From contig NZ_AP018498.1 in the NCBI RefSeq assembly GCF_003569745.1, positions 1,143,501-1,207,500 on the forward strand: a DNA stretch of 64,000 nucleotides. The letters are read 5' to 3'. The notes beneath the pieces were generated by a model. The model was not told where the DNA came from. It saw only the letters and a list, made by a program, of their open reading frames with translations, and ran no database searches. Both the position numbers and the translations under genes were made by a program. Below, one piece after another: positions 1 to 8,175 of the stretch (positions are counted from its first letter, which is position 1; each line of letters begins with the position of its first letter). This stretch comes from Altererythrobacter sp. B11. Its GTDB lineage: Bacteria; Pseudomonadota; Alphaproteobacteria; Sphingomonadales; Sphingomonadaceae.

Positions 1-590
1 TCGGCCAGCCCCACCTCGGTATCGTCCACCTTCACGCAGGCACCCGCGGGCCAGGCGCCCAGCTCCACCAGGTTCTTCCACGCCATCAGCGGGGACGGCC
101 GCCCCTCCGTCGTTTCCCCCGCACACACCACGCAATCGGGGCGATAGCCCTGCTCCGCCGCCAGGGGCAGGATCGCCGCCATCATCTCGCGCGTGTAGCC
201 GGTGCAGGATCCGATCTTCACCCCCGCCTGCTGCAGCACCCCCGCCACCTCCGCCGCGCCGGGGATCAGCACGGCACAATCGCGCGCCGCTTCCGTCATG
301 GCCGGCCCGATCCGGTCGAACAGCATCCGCGCATCGGTTTCGACCGGGGGCGCGCCGTGGGCCTCCGCCCATGCGGCGGCAATGCGCGGCTTGGCCAGCA
401 GGCAGGCGATGTGATCCCACTTGGCGCGGCCCATATCCTCCTGCGCCTCCGCCTCGGTAATCGGCACCTCATGGTCGGCAAACAGCCGGCACAGCGCAAT
501 CACCGGGGCGCGGCTGCCGAAATCGATCATCGTCCCGGCCCAGTCGAAGATCACGGCCTTGAGATTTGGGTGCACGATGCTGCCTTTCAT
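1..590 (-). CDS. phnX: phosphonoacetaldehyde hydrolase (phosphonatase), cut by the left window edge
   Basis: HAD-superfamily enzyme that hydrolyses phosphonoacetaldehyde to acetaldehyde and phosphate, the last step of 2-aminoethylphosphonate (AEP) catabolism. The N-terminal nucleophile motif is the phosphonatase version, FDWAGTMIDFGS (residues about 15-26), rather than the usual DxDxT. The cap-domain segment MGRAKWDHI carries the lysine that forms the Schiff base with substrate in true PhnX, which separates it from lysine-less PhnX-like proteins. GSCTGYTREMM and CVKVDDTEVG follow in the expected order. About 196 residues are present of the usual 260-280, so the C-terminus lies outside the window. 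Its ATG overlaps the stop of the upstream FAD oxidoreductase in an ATGA, so the two are translationally coupled in one operon. Confidence 0.93.
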   Translation of the reverse strand, partial: MKGSIVHPNLKAVIFDWAGTMIDFGSRAPVIALCRLFADHEVPITEAEAQEDMGRAKWDHIACLLAKPRIAAAWAEAHGAPPVETDARMLFDRIGPAMTEAARDCAVLIPGAAEVAGVLQQAGVKIGSCTGYTREMMAAILPLAAEQGYRPDCVVCAGETTEGRPSPLMAWKNLVELGAWPAGACVKVDDTEVGLA

Positions 591-1714
591 GTCGGGAAGA
601 GGGAGGAGAGGGTGTCTTCCGCCAGCGCGAAGGCCGTGGAAGCGCCGGTGCCACTGGTGACGACGACCAGCGTCACGCCGGGCAGCGGAGTGCGCCGGAT
701 GCTGTGATCCGGCCCGCTGGCATAGGTGCCGGTCCAGCGTTCGATCACTGGCGGCGCGGCACCGAACAGCGCGGCATATTGCGCCAGCATGGCCTGATCC
801 ACCGCGGCGGAGGCGAAGGGTTCGGGGGTGGCGGCATAGACATGGCTGTCCCCCAGCACGATCGATCCATCGGCGCTCTGCACGGCGATCAGATGGATGC
901 CATAGCCCAGCGCCTCCGCCTCTTCCTGCTCCAGCCTTCGGCGCAGGGGCTCCGCCTCGGGCAGCTCGGCATAGCCGAGATAGCGGACCAGGCTGAGATC
1001 GCTCATCACCGGATGCGGCAGGCGCCAGCCCGGCGGGGCCAGCCGCAGCATCTGCAGCTGGCAGCGGGTGATGCCGGCATCGGCACAGGCGGCGGGGAAC
1101 AGGCCCGCCCAGTCATCGCCCGGGCAGGCGATCACCTGCCCCGCGGCGATGCGGCTGCCGTCCGCCAGCACCACCGCGCCGGGCTCCACCTCGCGCACTG
1201 CCTGGCCGCGCAGGAAGGTGACGCCGCGGCTTTCCTCCAGCCAGCGCGCCAGCAGCGGGATGGCGCTGCGCGATTCCACCCGCAGATCGGCGGTGGAAAG
1301 CAGAGCGGCAGCGGGCTGGCCGCGCAGCGCGGGGGCCAGTTGCCGTGCCTCCCGCCCGCTCAGCACGCGGCAGCCCTCACCCATCGGCGTATCCGCAAAG
1401 GCTTCGATCACCAGCGCCGCCTCCGCCCGCTGGGCCACCAGCAGCAGCCCTTCCTGCTCGATGGCGATGCCGGCCTGCGGCGCCACTTCCCGCCAGATGG
1501 CGGCGCTGCGGCGCGCCAGCTGCCACACGCGCCCGCTCTGCTGCCCGGTGACGGTGACGAAGCCGAAATTGCGGATGGAGGCGCCATTGGCCTGCGCATC
1601 CCGATCCACCACCGCCACGCGCAGCCCGCGCCGCGTGGCGGCCAGCGCATGGGCGAGGCCGACGATGCCCGCGCCTACGATGGCAAGGTCAAACTGCTGC
1701 GGCTGTGCGGACAT
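587..1714 (-). CDS. FAD-dependent oxidoreductase of the phosphonate-associated family (TIGR03364-like)
   Basis: A 375-residue D-amino-acid-oxidase-fold protein. The dinucleotide-binding motif IVGAGIVGLAHALAATRRG is at the N-terminus, followed by the acidic end of strand 2 (AVVDRD) and GASIRNFGFVTVTGQQSG, typical of this subgroup. Members of the family sit beside phosphonatase genes and are thought to oxidise the amino group of AEP, an N-methylated AEP or a hydroxylated relative to give phosphonoacetaldehyde. Overlap with phnX supports that role here: oxidase makes the aldehyde, PhnX cleaves it. I chose the ATG at 1714 because the glycine motif starts 10 residues later and longer versions read into the transporter gene. 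The exact substrate cannot be read from sequence. Confidence 0.85.
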   Translation of the reverse strand: MSAQPQQFDLAIVGAGIVGLAHALAATRRGLRVAVVDRDAQANGASIRNFGFVTVTGQQSGRVWQLARRSAAIWREVAPQAGIAIEQEGLLLVAQRAEAALVIEAFADTPMGEGCRVLSGREARQLAPALRGQPAAALLSTADLRVESRSAIPLLARWLEESRGVTFLRGQAVREVEPGAVVLADGSRIAAGQVIACPGDDWAGLFPAACADAGITRCQLQMLRLAPPGWRLPHPVMSDLSLVRYLGYAELPEAEPLRRRLEQEEAEALGYGIHLIAVQSADGSIVLGDSHVYAATPEPFASAAVDQAMLAQYAALFGAAPPVIERWTGTYASGPDHSIRRTPLPGVTLVVVTSGTGASTAFALAEDTLSSLFPT

Positions 1715-3038
1715 GATGCGTGCCAAGACGGAAGTGGAAATAGAGCGCCGAACAGATGGTGAGCAGCGCCACGGCGGCGGAGGCGACATAAGCCGCGTCG
1801 ATGTAGAAGGAGAGCCAGTCCATCCGCGCCGCGCCGAAGCTGCGATATAGCAGCAGCGCCACGCTGCCGACATAGCCGGAGCTGTCCGCCACATAGATCA
1901 GGAAGCCCGCATTGCCGGCATGGCCGATGGCGGCGATCATCCGGTCGAACAGCATGGCGTTGAACGGGGTATAAGCGAAATAGAGGCCCGCCCCGGTCAG
2001 GATCATATAGGGCAGCGGGTGCAGCAGGCCCATCTGGAAGGCCAGCGTGGAAAAGCCCAGCAGCAGCGCGCCCAGCAGGATGATGCCATGCATCGCCAGC
2101 AGCGCGCGCATATTGTCGCGGATCAGCATCAGCCCGCCCAGCGCCGCCAGCGCCACTGCGGCCACCGGCAATTCGCTGGCGGAAAAGACCGATGCGACGC
2201 CGCCATAACCCATCGCGCCCCACAGTTCGGCGGCGAAATTGTCGCGGAAGTCGCGGATCGCGGTCAGCAGCACATAGCCGGAAACCAGCAGCACCATGGC
2301 GAGGCCGTAATTGCGCAGGAAAGCCAGCCGCGCCGCGCGCAGCATGGGGACACGCACGGTCCGTTCCGCCTCGTCGCGTCTATCGGGGGCCGGCATGCGT
2401 TCCAGCAGGAACAGCGCCAGGAACAGCACGGGGAAGAACAGCGCGCCGGTGACGGCGGGCATCCACATCTCGCTGACGCCGCGGTCCATCACCAGCACCG
2501 CCACCGATTTCACCGCGCCGGAGGAGATGATGAAACTGGCGCAGAGCACCGCGCCCAGCGCTTCGGACACGCGGCGCCCTTCGATATAGCTGAACACCAG
2601 CCCCCAGATCATGCCCAGCGGCAGGCCGTTCAGGAACAGGCAGGCGATATTCCACGGCGCGGGGATCAGCGCGAACAGGATCAGCGCCAGCCAGGCCGTG
2701 CCGATCAGCGCCAGGATCGCCAGTCCGCGCCCCTGCCGGCCGAATTCCGCGATCACGCGGATGCCGATCAGCTTGGACAGGGCATAGCCCATGACCTGCG
2801 CGATCAGCAGCGCCGTCTTGTAATCAAGCCCGCCCAGCAGCGCCGGATGATCGGCAAAGGTCGCCGCCGCAAAGGGTTTGCGGAAGGCATACATGGCGAA
2901 ATAGGCGCTGAAGGCAGCAAGCCCGCCCAGCGCGATCATCAGGCTGCGCCGGACCGGTGCGGGCGGGGGCGCAAGTGCGGGAGACTCCACGATCACCTCT
3001 GGAACGGGGGTGGGGCTGAAGGCGGCGGGCGCGCTCAT
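1689..3038 (-). CDS. DUF5690-type polytopic membrane protein, probable MFS-like transporter
   Basis: A 449-residue integral membrane protein with about 12 predicted hydrophobic segments. After a proline-rich cytoplasmic leader comes AAFSAYFAMYAFRKPFAAA, a signature I associate with DUF5690, a major-facilitator-like family. Further landmarks are GLDYKTALLIAQVMGYALSK and a central charged loop near residues 215-235. No ABC phosphonate transporter is visible nearby, so this is the best candidate for moving the pathway's substrate across the inner membrane (inference). The gene starts with an ATGA overlap on the metallophosphoesterase and ends 26 bases inside the FAD oxidoreductase, so it belongs to the same transcript. 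Assignment to an organophosphorus substrate rests only on context. Confidence 0.75.
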   Translation of the reverse strand: MSAPAAFSPTPVPEVIVESPALAPPPAPVRRSLMIALGGLAAFSAYFAMYAFRKPFAAATFADHPALLGGLDYKTALLIAQVMGYALSKLIGIRVIAEFGRQGRGLAILALIGTAWLALILFALIPAPWNIACLFLNGLPLGMIWGLVFSYIEGRRVSEALGAVLCASFIISSGAVKSVAVLVMDRGVSEMWMPAVTGALFFPVLFLALFLLERMPAPDRRDEAERTVRVPMLRAARLAFLRNYGLAMVLLVSGYVLLTAIRDFRDNFAAELWGAMGYGGVASVFSASELPVAAVALAALGGLMLIRDNMRALLAMHGIILLGALLLGFSTLAFQMGLLHPLPYMILTGAGLYFAYTPFNAMLFDRMIAAIGHAGNAGFLIYVADSSGYVGSVALLLYRSFGAARMDWLSFYIDAAYVASAAVALLTICSALYFHFRLGTHHVRTAAAV

Positions 3039-4963
3039 CGGCGGGGCTCCGCACTTTCGCCGCCGGCCTCGCAGCGCCGGGCGGCGATCGCGTGCGGGGC
3101 CAGGGCGAAGCTGTCGCGCAGGCGGCCTTCGGCATCGCGCATCTCGATCTCCAGCCGGTCCTGCCACAGTCGCGCCAGCAGGAAATGGAAGCCGCTGTGC
3201 AGCGTGGCCGCGGTGGGGCTGGCGGCGGGGGCGGCCCGCTCGCTGTCGCCGCCGCCCCCGCCGCTGACGACATAGGTCACTCCGCCGCAGGCGGGCTTGC
3301 CCGCGCGCAGCGGCCAGGATCGCTCGTAGCCGTGGATATGGCCGGAAAGCGCGAGATCGACGCCGTGCCGCTCGTAAAGATCGACGAAATCGGCGCGGAT
3401 TTCAGGATCGCCGCCGGTGGTGGGGGCGGCATAGCCGTTGCCATAATCGTCGTCGTCGGAACTGTAGGCCGGCTGGTGGTGCAGGGCGATCTTCCACCTT
3501 GCGGTGGATGCGCCCAGCGCCTGATCCAGCCAGGCGCGCTGCGCCTTGCGGAAGCCGGGCTCCTGCCGCTCGCGCAGGGCCAGATTGCCGTCCAGCACGA
3601 AGAATTCGGCATCGCCGATGCGATAGGAATAATAGCCGCGGCCCTCGTCGGGCTGGTTGTGATAGCGATCGAAATTGGTGAACAGGCGCCGGTCCTGCGC
3701 GGGGTCCACCACATCCACATCGCCATTGCCGCGCACGGCGAGCGCGGGAACCCGCTCGACCAGCGGGCCCATGCCGGGGAAGAACTCGTCGGTCCAGTGC
3801 CAGCGCCGCTCGTCCTCCTCGCCGCCAACCAGATCGCCGGCGAGCACCACGAATTGCGGGCGCTGTTGCCAGATCAGCCGGCTGAGGCGGGCGTTGATGA
3901 AGGGCCGTTCCTGCGTGTCGCCCACCACCGCGAAGACCAGCGGCCTGCCCTCCGCCGGCATGGTGCGGAAGGCCAGCGTGCCGCTGTCCAGCACCTCGCC
4001 GGCGGCATCGCGTGCCGTGACGCCGTAGAAATACTTGGTCGCGGGGGCGAGGGCGGGCAGGGTGGCTCGGTGCAGCCGCGCGGCATCCGTGAATTCCAGC
4101 GCATGGCCGAAGGCTGCGGTCGGCCCCCATTCCACGCGGCCGGTGGCGGGGCGGTCCGTCTCCCACAGTAGCTTCTGCTCGCGCGTGCCCGGCGGCGTCA
4201 GATAGGGGCCGGCGGTGAAGCGCAGTTGCTTGCCCGTGCCGCGCGTGGCCGCCGCAATCTCGGCGGTGCGGGCGGCGAAGGCGGCCTGCGCCCCGGCGGC
4301 ATCTATCGCCTGCCCATGCAGCCATGCGCCGCGCAGCAGATTCGCCATGCGCATATGCGGCTCCGCGGCCAGATAGCCGGCCATATGCACCGCGCGGAAT
4401 GGTCGCGCTGCGCCCTCAGCCTCGGCCACCAGCACGCCGTTATGGAACAGCCGCCAGTGGTGCCCGTCGAAACTGCCCACGATATGATGCAGATAGCTGC
4501 GATAGGGGGCAAAGCGCGGCGCGGCGCGATCGGGCAGCCATTCCAGCGGGCCGAAGCGCAGCGCGGGATCGCCGGTGAACTTGCCGTTGCCCAGCAGGCT
4601 GAAATAGCCGAGCGTCCAGGCGGGCGCCCCATCGCCGTCTACCCCGGCGGCGAGCAGGCCCACCGGGTGGTTCACATGGTCCGCAAGCCATAGCTCCACG
4701 CTGAAGGGGCCGTCCGCCACTTCGGGCAGCGAGGCCCAGTCCTGCCGCACTTCGGAAGGGGGCTGGCCGAACAGCAGCGGCGGCGCCCAGGGCGCGGGGG
4801 CGATCATCGGCGGCGCCGGCGGGACGGCGGGCTCCTCCGGTATGTCAGGCGGGATCACCAGCGCATAGCTCGGATCCGGCCGCCACACGGCTTCGGGCGG
4901 GGATGCGCCGCCGGCCGCCAGCGCCAACAGCGCCAGTGCCGGCCGGCTGAGGCCCGGCGTCAC
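3035..4963 (-). CDS. exported LamG/Fn3/calcineurin-type metallophosphoesterase
   Basis: A 642-residue protein with a short hydrophobic leader, then a concanavalin/LamG-like domain (about 60-230), a purple-acid-phosphatase-like Fn3 domain (about 240-340) and a calcineurin-type catalytic domain (about 355-600). Metal-ligand motifs visible are VVGDTQE, VVLAGDLVGG, IALHHQPAYSS and LSGHIHGYERS. The block that is normally GNHD/E reads VRGNGDVDVV, so the usual histidine is replaced by glycine. The start is taken as the GTG at 4963, which overlaps the upstream phospholipase stop in a GTGA; longer reading frames run through the phospholipase gene. Following an exported phospholipase C, it may dephosphorylate the released phospho-headgroup in the periplasm (inference). 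It could instead act on another phosphate ester. Confidence 0.8.
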   Translation of the reverse strand: MTPGLSRPALALLALAAGGASPPEAVWRPDPSYALVIPPDIPEEPAVPPAPPMIAPAPWAPPLLFGQPPSEVRQDWASLPEVADGPFSVELWLADHVNHPVGLLAAGVDGDGAPAWTLGYFSLLGNGKFTGDPALRFGPLEWLPDRAAPRFAPYRSYLHHIVGSFDGHHWRLFHNGVLVAEAEGAARPFRAVHMAGYLAAEPHMRMANLLRGAWLHGQAIDAAGAQAAFAARTAEIAAATRGTGKQLRFTAGPYLTPPGTREQKLLWETDRPATGRVEWGPTAAFGHALEFTDAARLHRATLPALAPATKYFYGVTARDAAGEVLDSGTLAFRTMPAEGRPLVFAVVGDTQERPFINARLSRLIWQQRPQFVVLAGDLVGGEEDERRWHWTDEFFPGMGPLVERVPALAVRGNGDVDVVDPAQDRRLFTNFDRYHNQPDEGRGYYSYRIGDAEFFVLDGNLALRERQEPGFRKAQRAWLDQALGASTARWKIALHHQPAYSSDDDDYGNGYAAPTTGGDPEIRADFVDLYERHGVDLALSGHIHGYERSWPLRAGKPACGGVTYVVSGGGGGDSERAAPAASPTAATLHSGFHFLLARLWQDRLEIEMRDAEGRLRDSFALAPHAIAARRCEAGGESAEPRR

Positions 4964-7107
4964 GCCAGCACGCGCATGGCGCCGATGCCCGGATCGGTCA
5001 GGCCGGGCCGGCCGTTCTCCACCTTGCCGGCGAAGCGGCGCAGGAAGCGCTCGTCGCCCGCCACGGTCACCGTCAGATCGTACCAGCCCTGGCTCGGGGC
5101 GAGCGGCCAGGCCAGGCTGGCGGACCTGCCCGGCGCCACGCGCATTTCGCGCTGCACCGGTTTGCCCCCGGCATAGGCCCCGTCCATCACCGCGACGAAG
5201 GTGATCCACTCGGCGCCATCGTTGCGCAGCTGGAGCGCCAGCGCCTGTTCCGCTTCGCGTTCGCGCATGTTGGCTTCGGCCGGAAGGCGATCGCTGCCGA
5301 GGGTGCCGGCATAGCGGCGCCAGTAGCCGTTCGGGCCGCGCAGGGTCATATCGTATGCCCAATCAATTGCACTGTCCGTCTGCCATGCTTGCGTGGCGTG
5401 TGCGTCGCCCGTGCCGAGGGTGAAATGCAACGGTTCCTCGCGGTCCAGATTGTCGTGCAGCGTCAGCGTCGCGCCCGTCAGGCCCTTGTTTTCCATGGTG
5501 ATTGTGAGGCGGCCATCGGCCCCCACCGCGGTTTGGGTGACCAGCCGATAGGGCAGCGGCCGATGCGGCCGGCGCCCCTCCATTTGCTCTCCAGGCTGTT
5601 GTTTTTGCGGGATTTCGTTCGCCTTCCCCGCATGCGAGGCGGCGACCCGGATGGCGAAATCCGCAGTATCCGGCAGCCCCAATTCCCCCAGCCCGGCAGT
5701 GGCACTGGCGAAGTCGAAAGCGGAGGTCAGATCGCCGCACACCGCCCGGCGCCAGTGGCTGATATTCTCCTCCCGCACCCCGAAGCGCCGCTCCATCAGC
5801 TGCAGGACCGAGGTGTGATCGAACAGTTCGGAGCAGACGAAGCCGCCCCGGCTCCACGGGGAAACCACCACCGCCGGCACTCTTATGCCGAGGCCGATCG
5901 GGTGCGGCCCGCGGACCTTCTTGGCCTCCGGCCCCCAGACCTTCGTCTCTCCGTCGATCGGGACGGTGGAATGGCCGCGGTAATCCCCCACCGGCGGCAC
6001 GGGCGGGGCCATATGGTCGTAGAACCCGCCCGCCTCGTCATAATTGAGGATGAAGGCGGTGCGCGCGAAGACCTCCGGATTGTCCACCAGCGCGGCGATC
6101 AGGCCGGCGGTGACATGCTCCCCCTTGGCGGGTTCCGCCTGCGGATGTTCGGACAGATCCGCCGCCGTGACGATCCAGCTGATCTGCGGCAGCTTGCCCG
6201 ATTCCACGTCCGACCGGAACGCCGCGACCAGCTGTTCGCCATCGGACCGGGTGCGATCGGCGCCCTCCTTGTGCTCGCTCACCCATGAGCGGCCCCGGCG
6301 ATAGAGCTCGGAATCCTCCGGGCAGGGGCGGAAGGCCGGGAAGACGGACAGCAGATTGTCGCCGAAATTGTCGTATTCCTGATAGACCTTCCAGCTTACC
6401 CCGGCCTTCTGCAGACGCTCGGCATAGGTGGACCATGTGTAGGCGTCCGGCCGCAGCGGCTGATCCGTGCGCATGTCGGCGCTCGGCGTCTCGTCCTCGC
6501 CGTAATTGTGCATTTGCGGATCGCCGCCGACCGTGCCGCCGCCGTTGCAGCCGGTGAACAGGTGCAGCCTGTTCGGATAGGTCTGCGTCATGGTGGAGCA
6601 GTGATAGGCGTCGCATACGGTGAAGGCGTCGGCCAGCGCGTAGTAGAAGGGCAGATCGCCCGCCGCATAATGCAGCATGCGGTTGTGCAGCTCGTCCGTG
6701 TGACCCCAGCGATCGTATCGCCCGCGGTTGAAGATCACCATGTTCTCCTGGTGCGACTGGTCGGCGCCATCGACCTTGAAGGAGCGGGTGGTCTTCGAAT
6801 CCCCGTGATAGGGCAGCACGTATCCGTCGGGATGCTGGCTGGAGGGCTGCGCCCAGACCGAGCGCCCGCCCGGCAGCCGCAGCGGGCGGGGATCGCCCAG
6901 CCCGCGCACGCCGTTGAGCCTGCCGAAATAGTGATCGAAGGAACGGTTCTCCTGCATGTGGACGACGATGTGGTCGATGTCGTTCAACGTGCCTGAGCGG
7001 CGGGCAGGGGCGATCGCCAGCGCGCGGCTGATGAGGTCCGGATAGAGCGAGGCGATCGCTGCGCCGCCGGTCAAGCCGAGGAAATTCCTGCGAGAGCCGC
7101 GAATCAT
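4960..7107 (-). CDS. phosphocholine-preferring phospholipase C, Tat-exported
   Basis: A 715-residue member of the bacterial non-haemolytic phospholipase C family (PlcN/PlcH-like), which hydrolyses phosphatidylcholine or sphingomyelin to diacylglycerol or ceramide plus phosphocholine. The N-terminus has a twin-arginine signal, RGSRRNFLGLTGGAAIA. The catalytic domain begins with HIVVHMQENRSFDHYFG and continues through CDAYHCSTMTQTYPNR and ILNYDEAGGFYDHM, as in the acid-phosphatase/PLC fold. Two DUF756-like C-terminal domains follow from about residue 510. It is the first gene of a five-gene minus-strand operon that continues into phosphonate catabolism. The promoter region carries a GntR-type operator at 7149-7164. 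Headgroup preference is a family property, not visible here; an aminoethylphosphonolipid is a conceivable substrate. Confidence 0.92.
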   Translation of the reverse strand: MIRGSRRNFLGLTGGAAIASLYPDLISRALAIAPARRSGTLNDIDHIVVHMQENRSFDHYFGRLNGVRGLGDPRPLRLPGGRSVWAQPSSQHPDGYVLPYHGDSKTTRSFKVDGADQSHQENMVIFNRGRYDRWGHTDELHNRMLHYAAGDLPFYYALADAFTVCDAYHCSTMTQTYPNRLHLFTGCNGGGTVGGDPQMHNYGEDETPSADMRTDQPLRPDAYTWSTYAERLQKAGVSWKVYQEYDNFGDNLLSVFPAFRPCPEDSELYRRGRSWVSEHKEGADRTRSDGEQLVAAFRSDVESGKLPQISWIVTAADLSEHPQAEPAKGEHVTAGLIAALVDNPEVFARTAFILNYDEAGGFYDHMAPPVPPVGDYRGHSTVPIDGETKVWGPEAKKVRGPHPIGLGIRVPAVVVSPWSRGGFVCSELFDHTSVLQLMERRFGVREENISHWRRAVCGDLTSAFDFASATAGLGELGLPDTADFAIRVAASHAGKANEIPQKQQPGEQMEGRRPHRPLPYRLVTQTAVGADGRLTITMENKGLTGATLTLHDNLDREEPLHFTLGTGDAHATQAWQTDSAIDWAYDMTLRGPNGYWRRYAGTLGSDRLPAEANMREREAEQALALQLRNDGAEWITFVAVMDGAYAGGKPVQREMRVAPGRSASLAWPLAPSQGWYDLTVTVAGDERFLRRFAGKVENGRPGLTDPGIGAMRVLA

Positions 7108-7148
7108 CTTTCCAACCTCCAGTCGCTGCGCTAACTGCGGCGCTCGCT

Positions 7149-7164
7149 TTTGGTATAGTCCAAA
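7149..7164. promoter_or_regulatory. putative GntR/UTRA operator in the plc - HD gene divergent region
   Basis: Inverted repeat TTTGG-TATAGT-CCAAA. On the minus strand it reads TTTGGACTATACCAAA and shares the core TGGnCTATACCA with the site at 8020-8037. It lies 42 bases before the phospholipase start and 87 before the HD gene start, so one site could control both. The core fits the TGGTnTAnACCA pattern bound by HutC-subfamily GntR regulators such as NagR and DasR. The likely ligand-responsive protein is the GntR regulator at 11115-11882. Confidence 0.65.
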
Positions 7165-7250
7165 GACTACAGTTCTGCGTCACTTCGGGGAGTTTGCCAG
7201 CGCGGCCTTCCTCCCCGCACGGGGTGACATTCGCGAGTGATGGCCAGCCG

Positions 7251-7802
7251 ATGATCGATTCCATCTTTGCCCTGTTCCGCCGCTTCGGGGAGGAACATTA
7301 CGGGGAGAATGCATCCCAGCTGCAGCATGCGTTGCAGTGCGCGCAGCTGGCGCGTGAGCACGGCTGTGCCGACAGCCTGGTGGCGGCGGCATTGCTGCAT
7401 GACGTGGGCCAGTTCCTCAACGACGCCGGCAATGCGGCGGTGAAGCTCAACCGCGACGCACGGCACGAGATCACCGGCGCCGCTTTCCTTGCGCGCGGCT
7501 TTCCTCGCGAGGTGACGGAGCCGGTGCGGCTGCATGTGGATGCGAAGCGCTATCTCTGCACCGTGCAGCGCGATTACGAAGCGGGGCTGAGCGAGGCGTC
7601 ACTGCTGAGCTATCGCCTTCAGGGCGGCCGCATGAGCGAGGAAGAGCTGGCTGCATTCCGCAATGAAGACTTCTTCGAGGAAGCACTGCTGCTGCGGCGC
7701 TTTGATGATTCCGGCAAGCGGCCGGATTGGGCGGTTCCCGGCCTGGAAAGCTACCGCGACCTGCTGCAATCGCTGCTGCTGGCCGATCATCCCGCCGCCT
7801 GA
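7251..7802 (+). CDS. PhnZ-like HD-domain protein, phosphonate catabolism
   Basis: A 183-residue HD-domain protein of the phosphonate-operon-associated family (TIGR03276-like). The best known member, PhnZ, is a mixed-valence di-iron oxygenase that cleaves 1-hydroxy-2-aminoethylphosphonate to glycine and phosphate. Iron-ligand elements visible are QLQHALQCA, ALLHDVGQFL, RHEITGAAFLARGF and VRLHVDAKRYLC. YGENASQ near residue 20 matches the N-terminal substrate-gating region of the family. No PhnY dioxygenase is in the window, so hydroxyphosphonate would have to come from outside the cell or from genes beyond the left edge. The ATG at 7251 is preferred on family alignment; a TTG at 7194 in frame is possible and neither has a strong ribosome-binding site. 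Confidence 0.8.
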   Translation: MIDSIFALFRRFGEEHYGENASQLQHALQCAQLAREHGCADSLVAAALLHDVGQFLNDAGNAAVKLNRDARHEITGAAFLARGFPREVTEPVRLHVDAKRYLCTVQRDYEAGLSEASLLSYRLQGGRMSEEELAAFRNEDFFEEALLLRRFDDSGKRPDWAVPGLESYRDLLQSLLLADHPAA

Positions 7803-7858
7803 GGGCGGGGCCGCTGCTCACCATCCTCAAATCCTGACGCTGCTGACGGCCGGCGGTC

Positions 7859-7910
7859 GCATGCGAAGCTGCGCGCCCGAGCGGCGCACGGCCGTGCGCT
7901 AGGCGCATGC
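7859..7910 (+). terminator. nested hairpin between the HD gene and the TonB receptor
   Basis: An outer inverted repeat GCATGCG (7859-7865) / CGCATGC (7904-7910) encloses a perfect palindrome GCGCACGGCCGTGCGC (7884-7899). It lies about 57 bases after the HD gene stop. An A/T run follows at about 7929-7938. It is most simply a transcription terminator for the HD gene; the rest of the 7803-7997 gap shows no gene. Confidence 0.4.
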
Positions 7911-7997
7911 CGCGCTTCGCGGGTGCAACAAAAAATTTTCCTTCCTTTCCATGTGTGTGCGTGCCGTCGCGGTGAAATTAACCGGCTGCCGCTCGTC

Positions 7998-8015
7998 CTG
8001 TCACGCAGCTGTAAT
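7998..8015 (+). promoter_or_regulatory. putative Pho box upstream of the TonB receptor
   Basis: Two direct 7-base half-sites, CTGTCAC and CTGTAAT, are separated by four bases (GCAG). This is the CTGTCAT-n4-CTGTCAT layout of PhoB binding sites, with one mismatch in each half. It lies 160 bases before the receptor start and five bases before the GntR operator. It would make the receptor responsive to phosphate starvation (inference). I did not find a comparable site in the phospholipase promoter. Confidence 0.55.
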
Positions 8016-8019
8016 CGGT

Positions 8020-8037
8020 AACTGGCCTATACCAGTT
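8020..8037. promoter_or_regulatory. putative GntR/UTRA operator upstream of the TonB receptor
   Basis: Perfect six-base arms: AACTGG-CCTATA-CCAGTT. The core TGGnCTATACCA is the same as in the site before the phospholipase operon. The two sites are about 870 bases apart, on either side of the HD gene, which argues for one regulon. Confidence 0.7.
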
Positions 8038-8175
8038 TGAAAGACAAAGACCGAGTCGCGGGCTTCGGGGGTGGATCGAGTGCGGACCAACACGGTTCCC
8101 GCAGCGCGATCTTGCACGCCCGGTGCAAGCAAGTCTCTGACTTTTCATGAATCTTGGACAACATTGAGGGAAATC

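Noticed and set aside
566..3275. Long plus-strand open frames opposite the phosphonate operon
   Set aside because: They are antisense to genes with clear motifs; their glutamine/arginine/alanine-rich translations have no domains and arise from high GC.
7110..7250. A Pho box in the phospholipase promoter
   Set aside because: Only a single weak CTGTAGT-like half-site was seen, without a second half at the right spacing.
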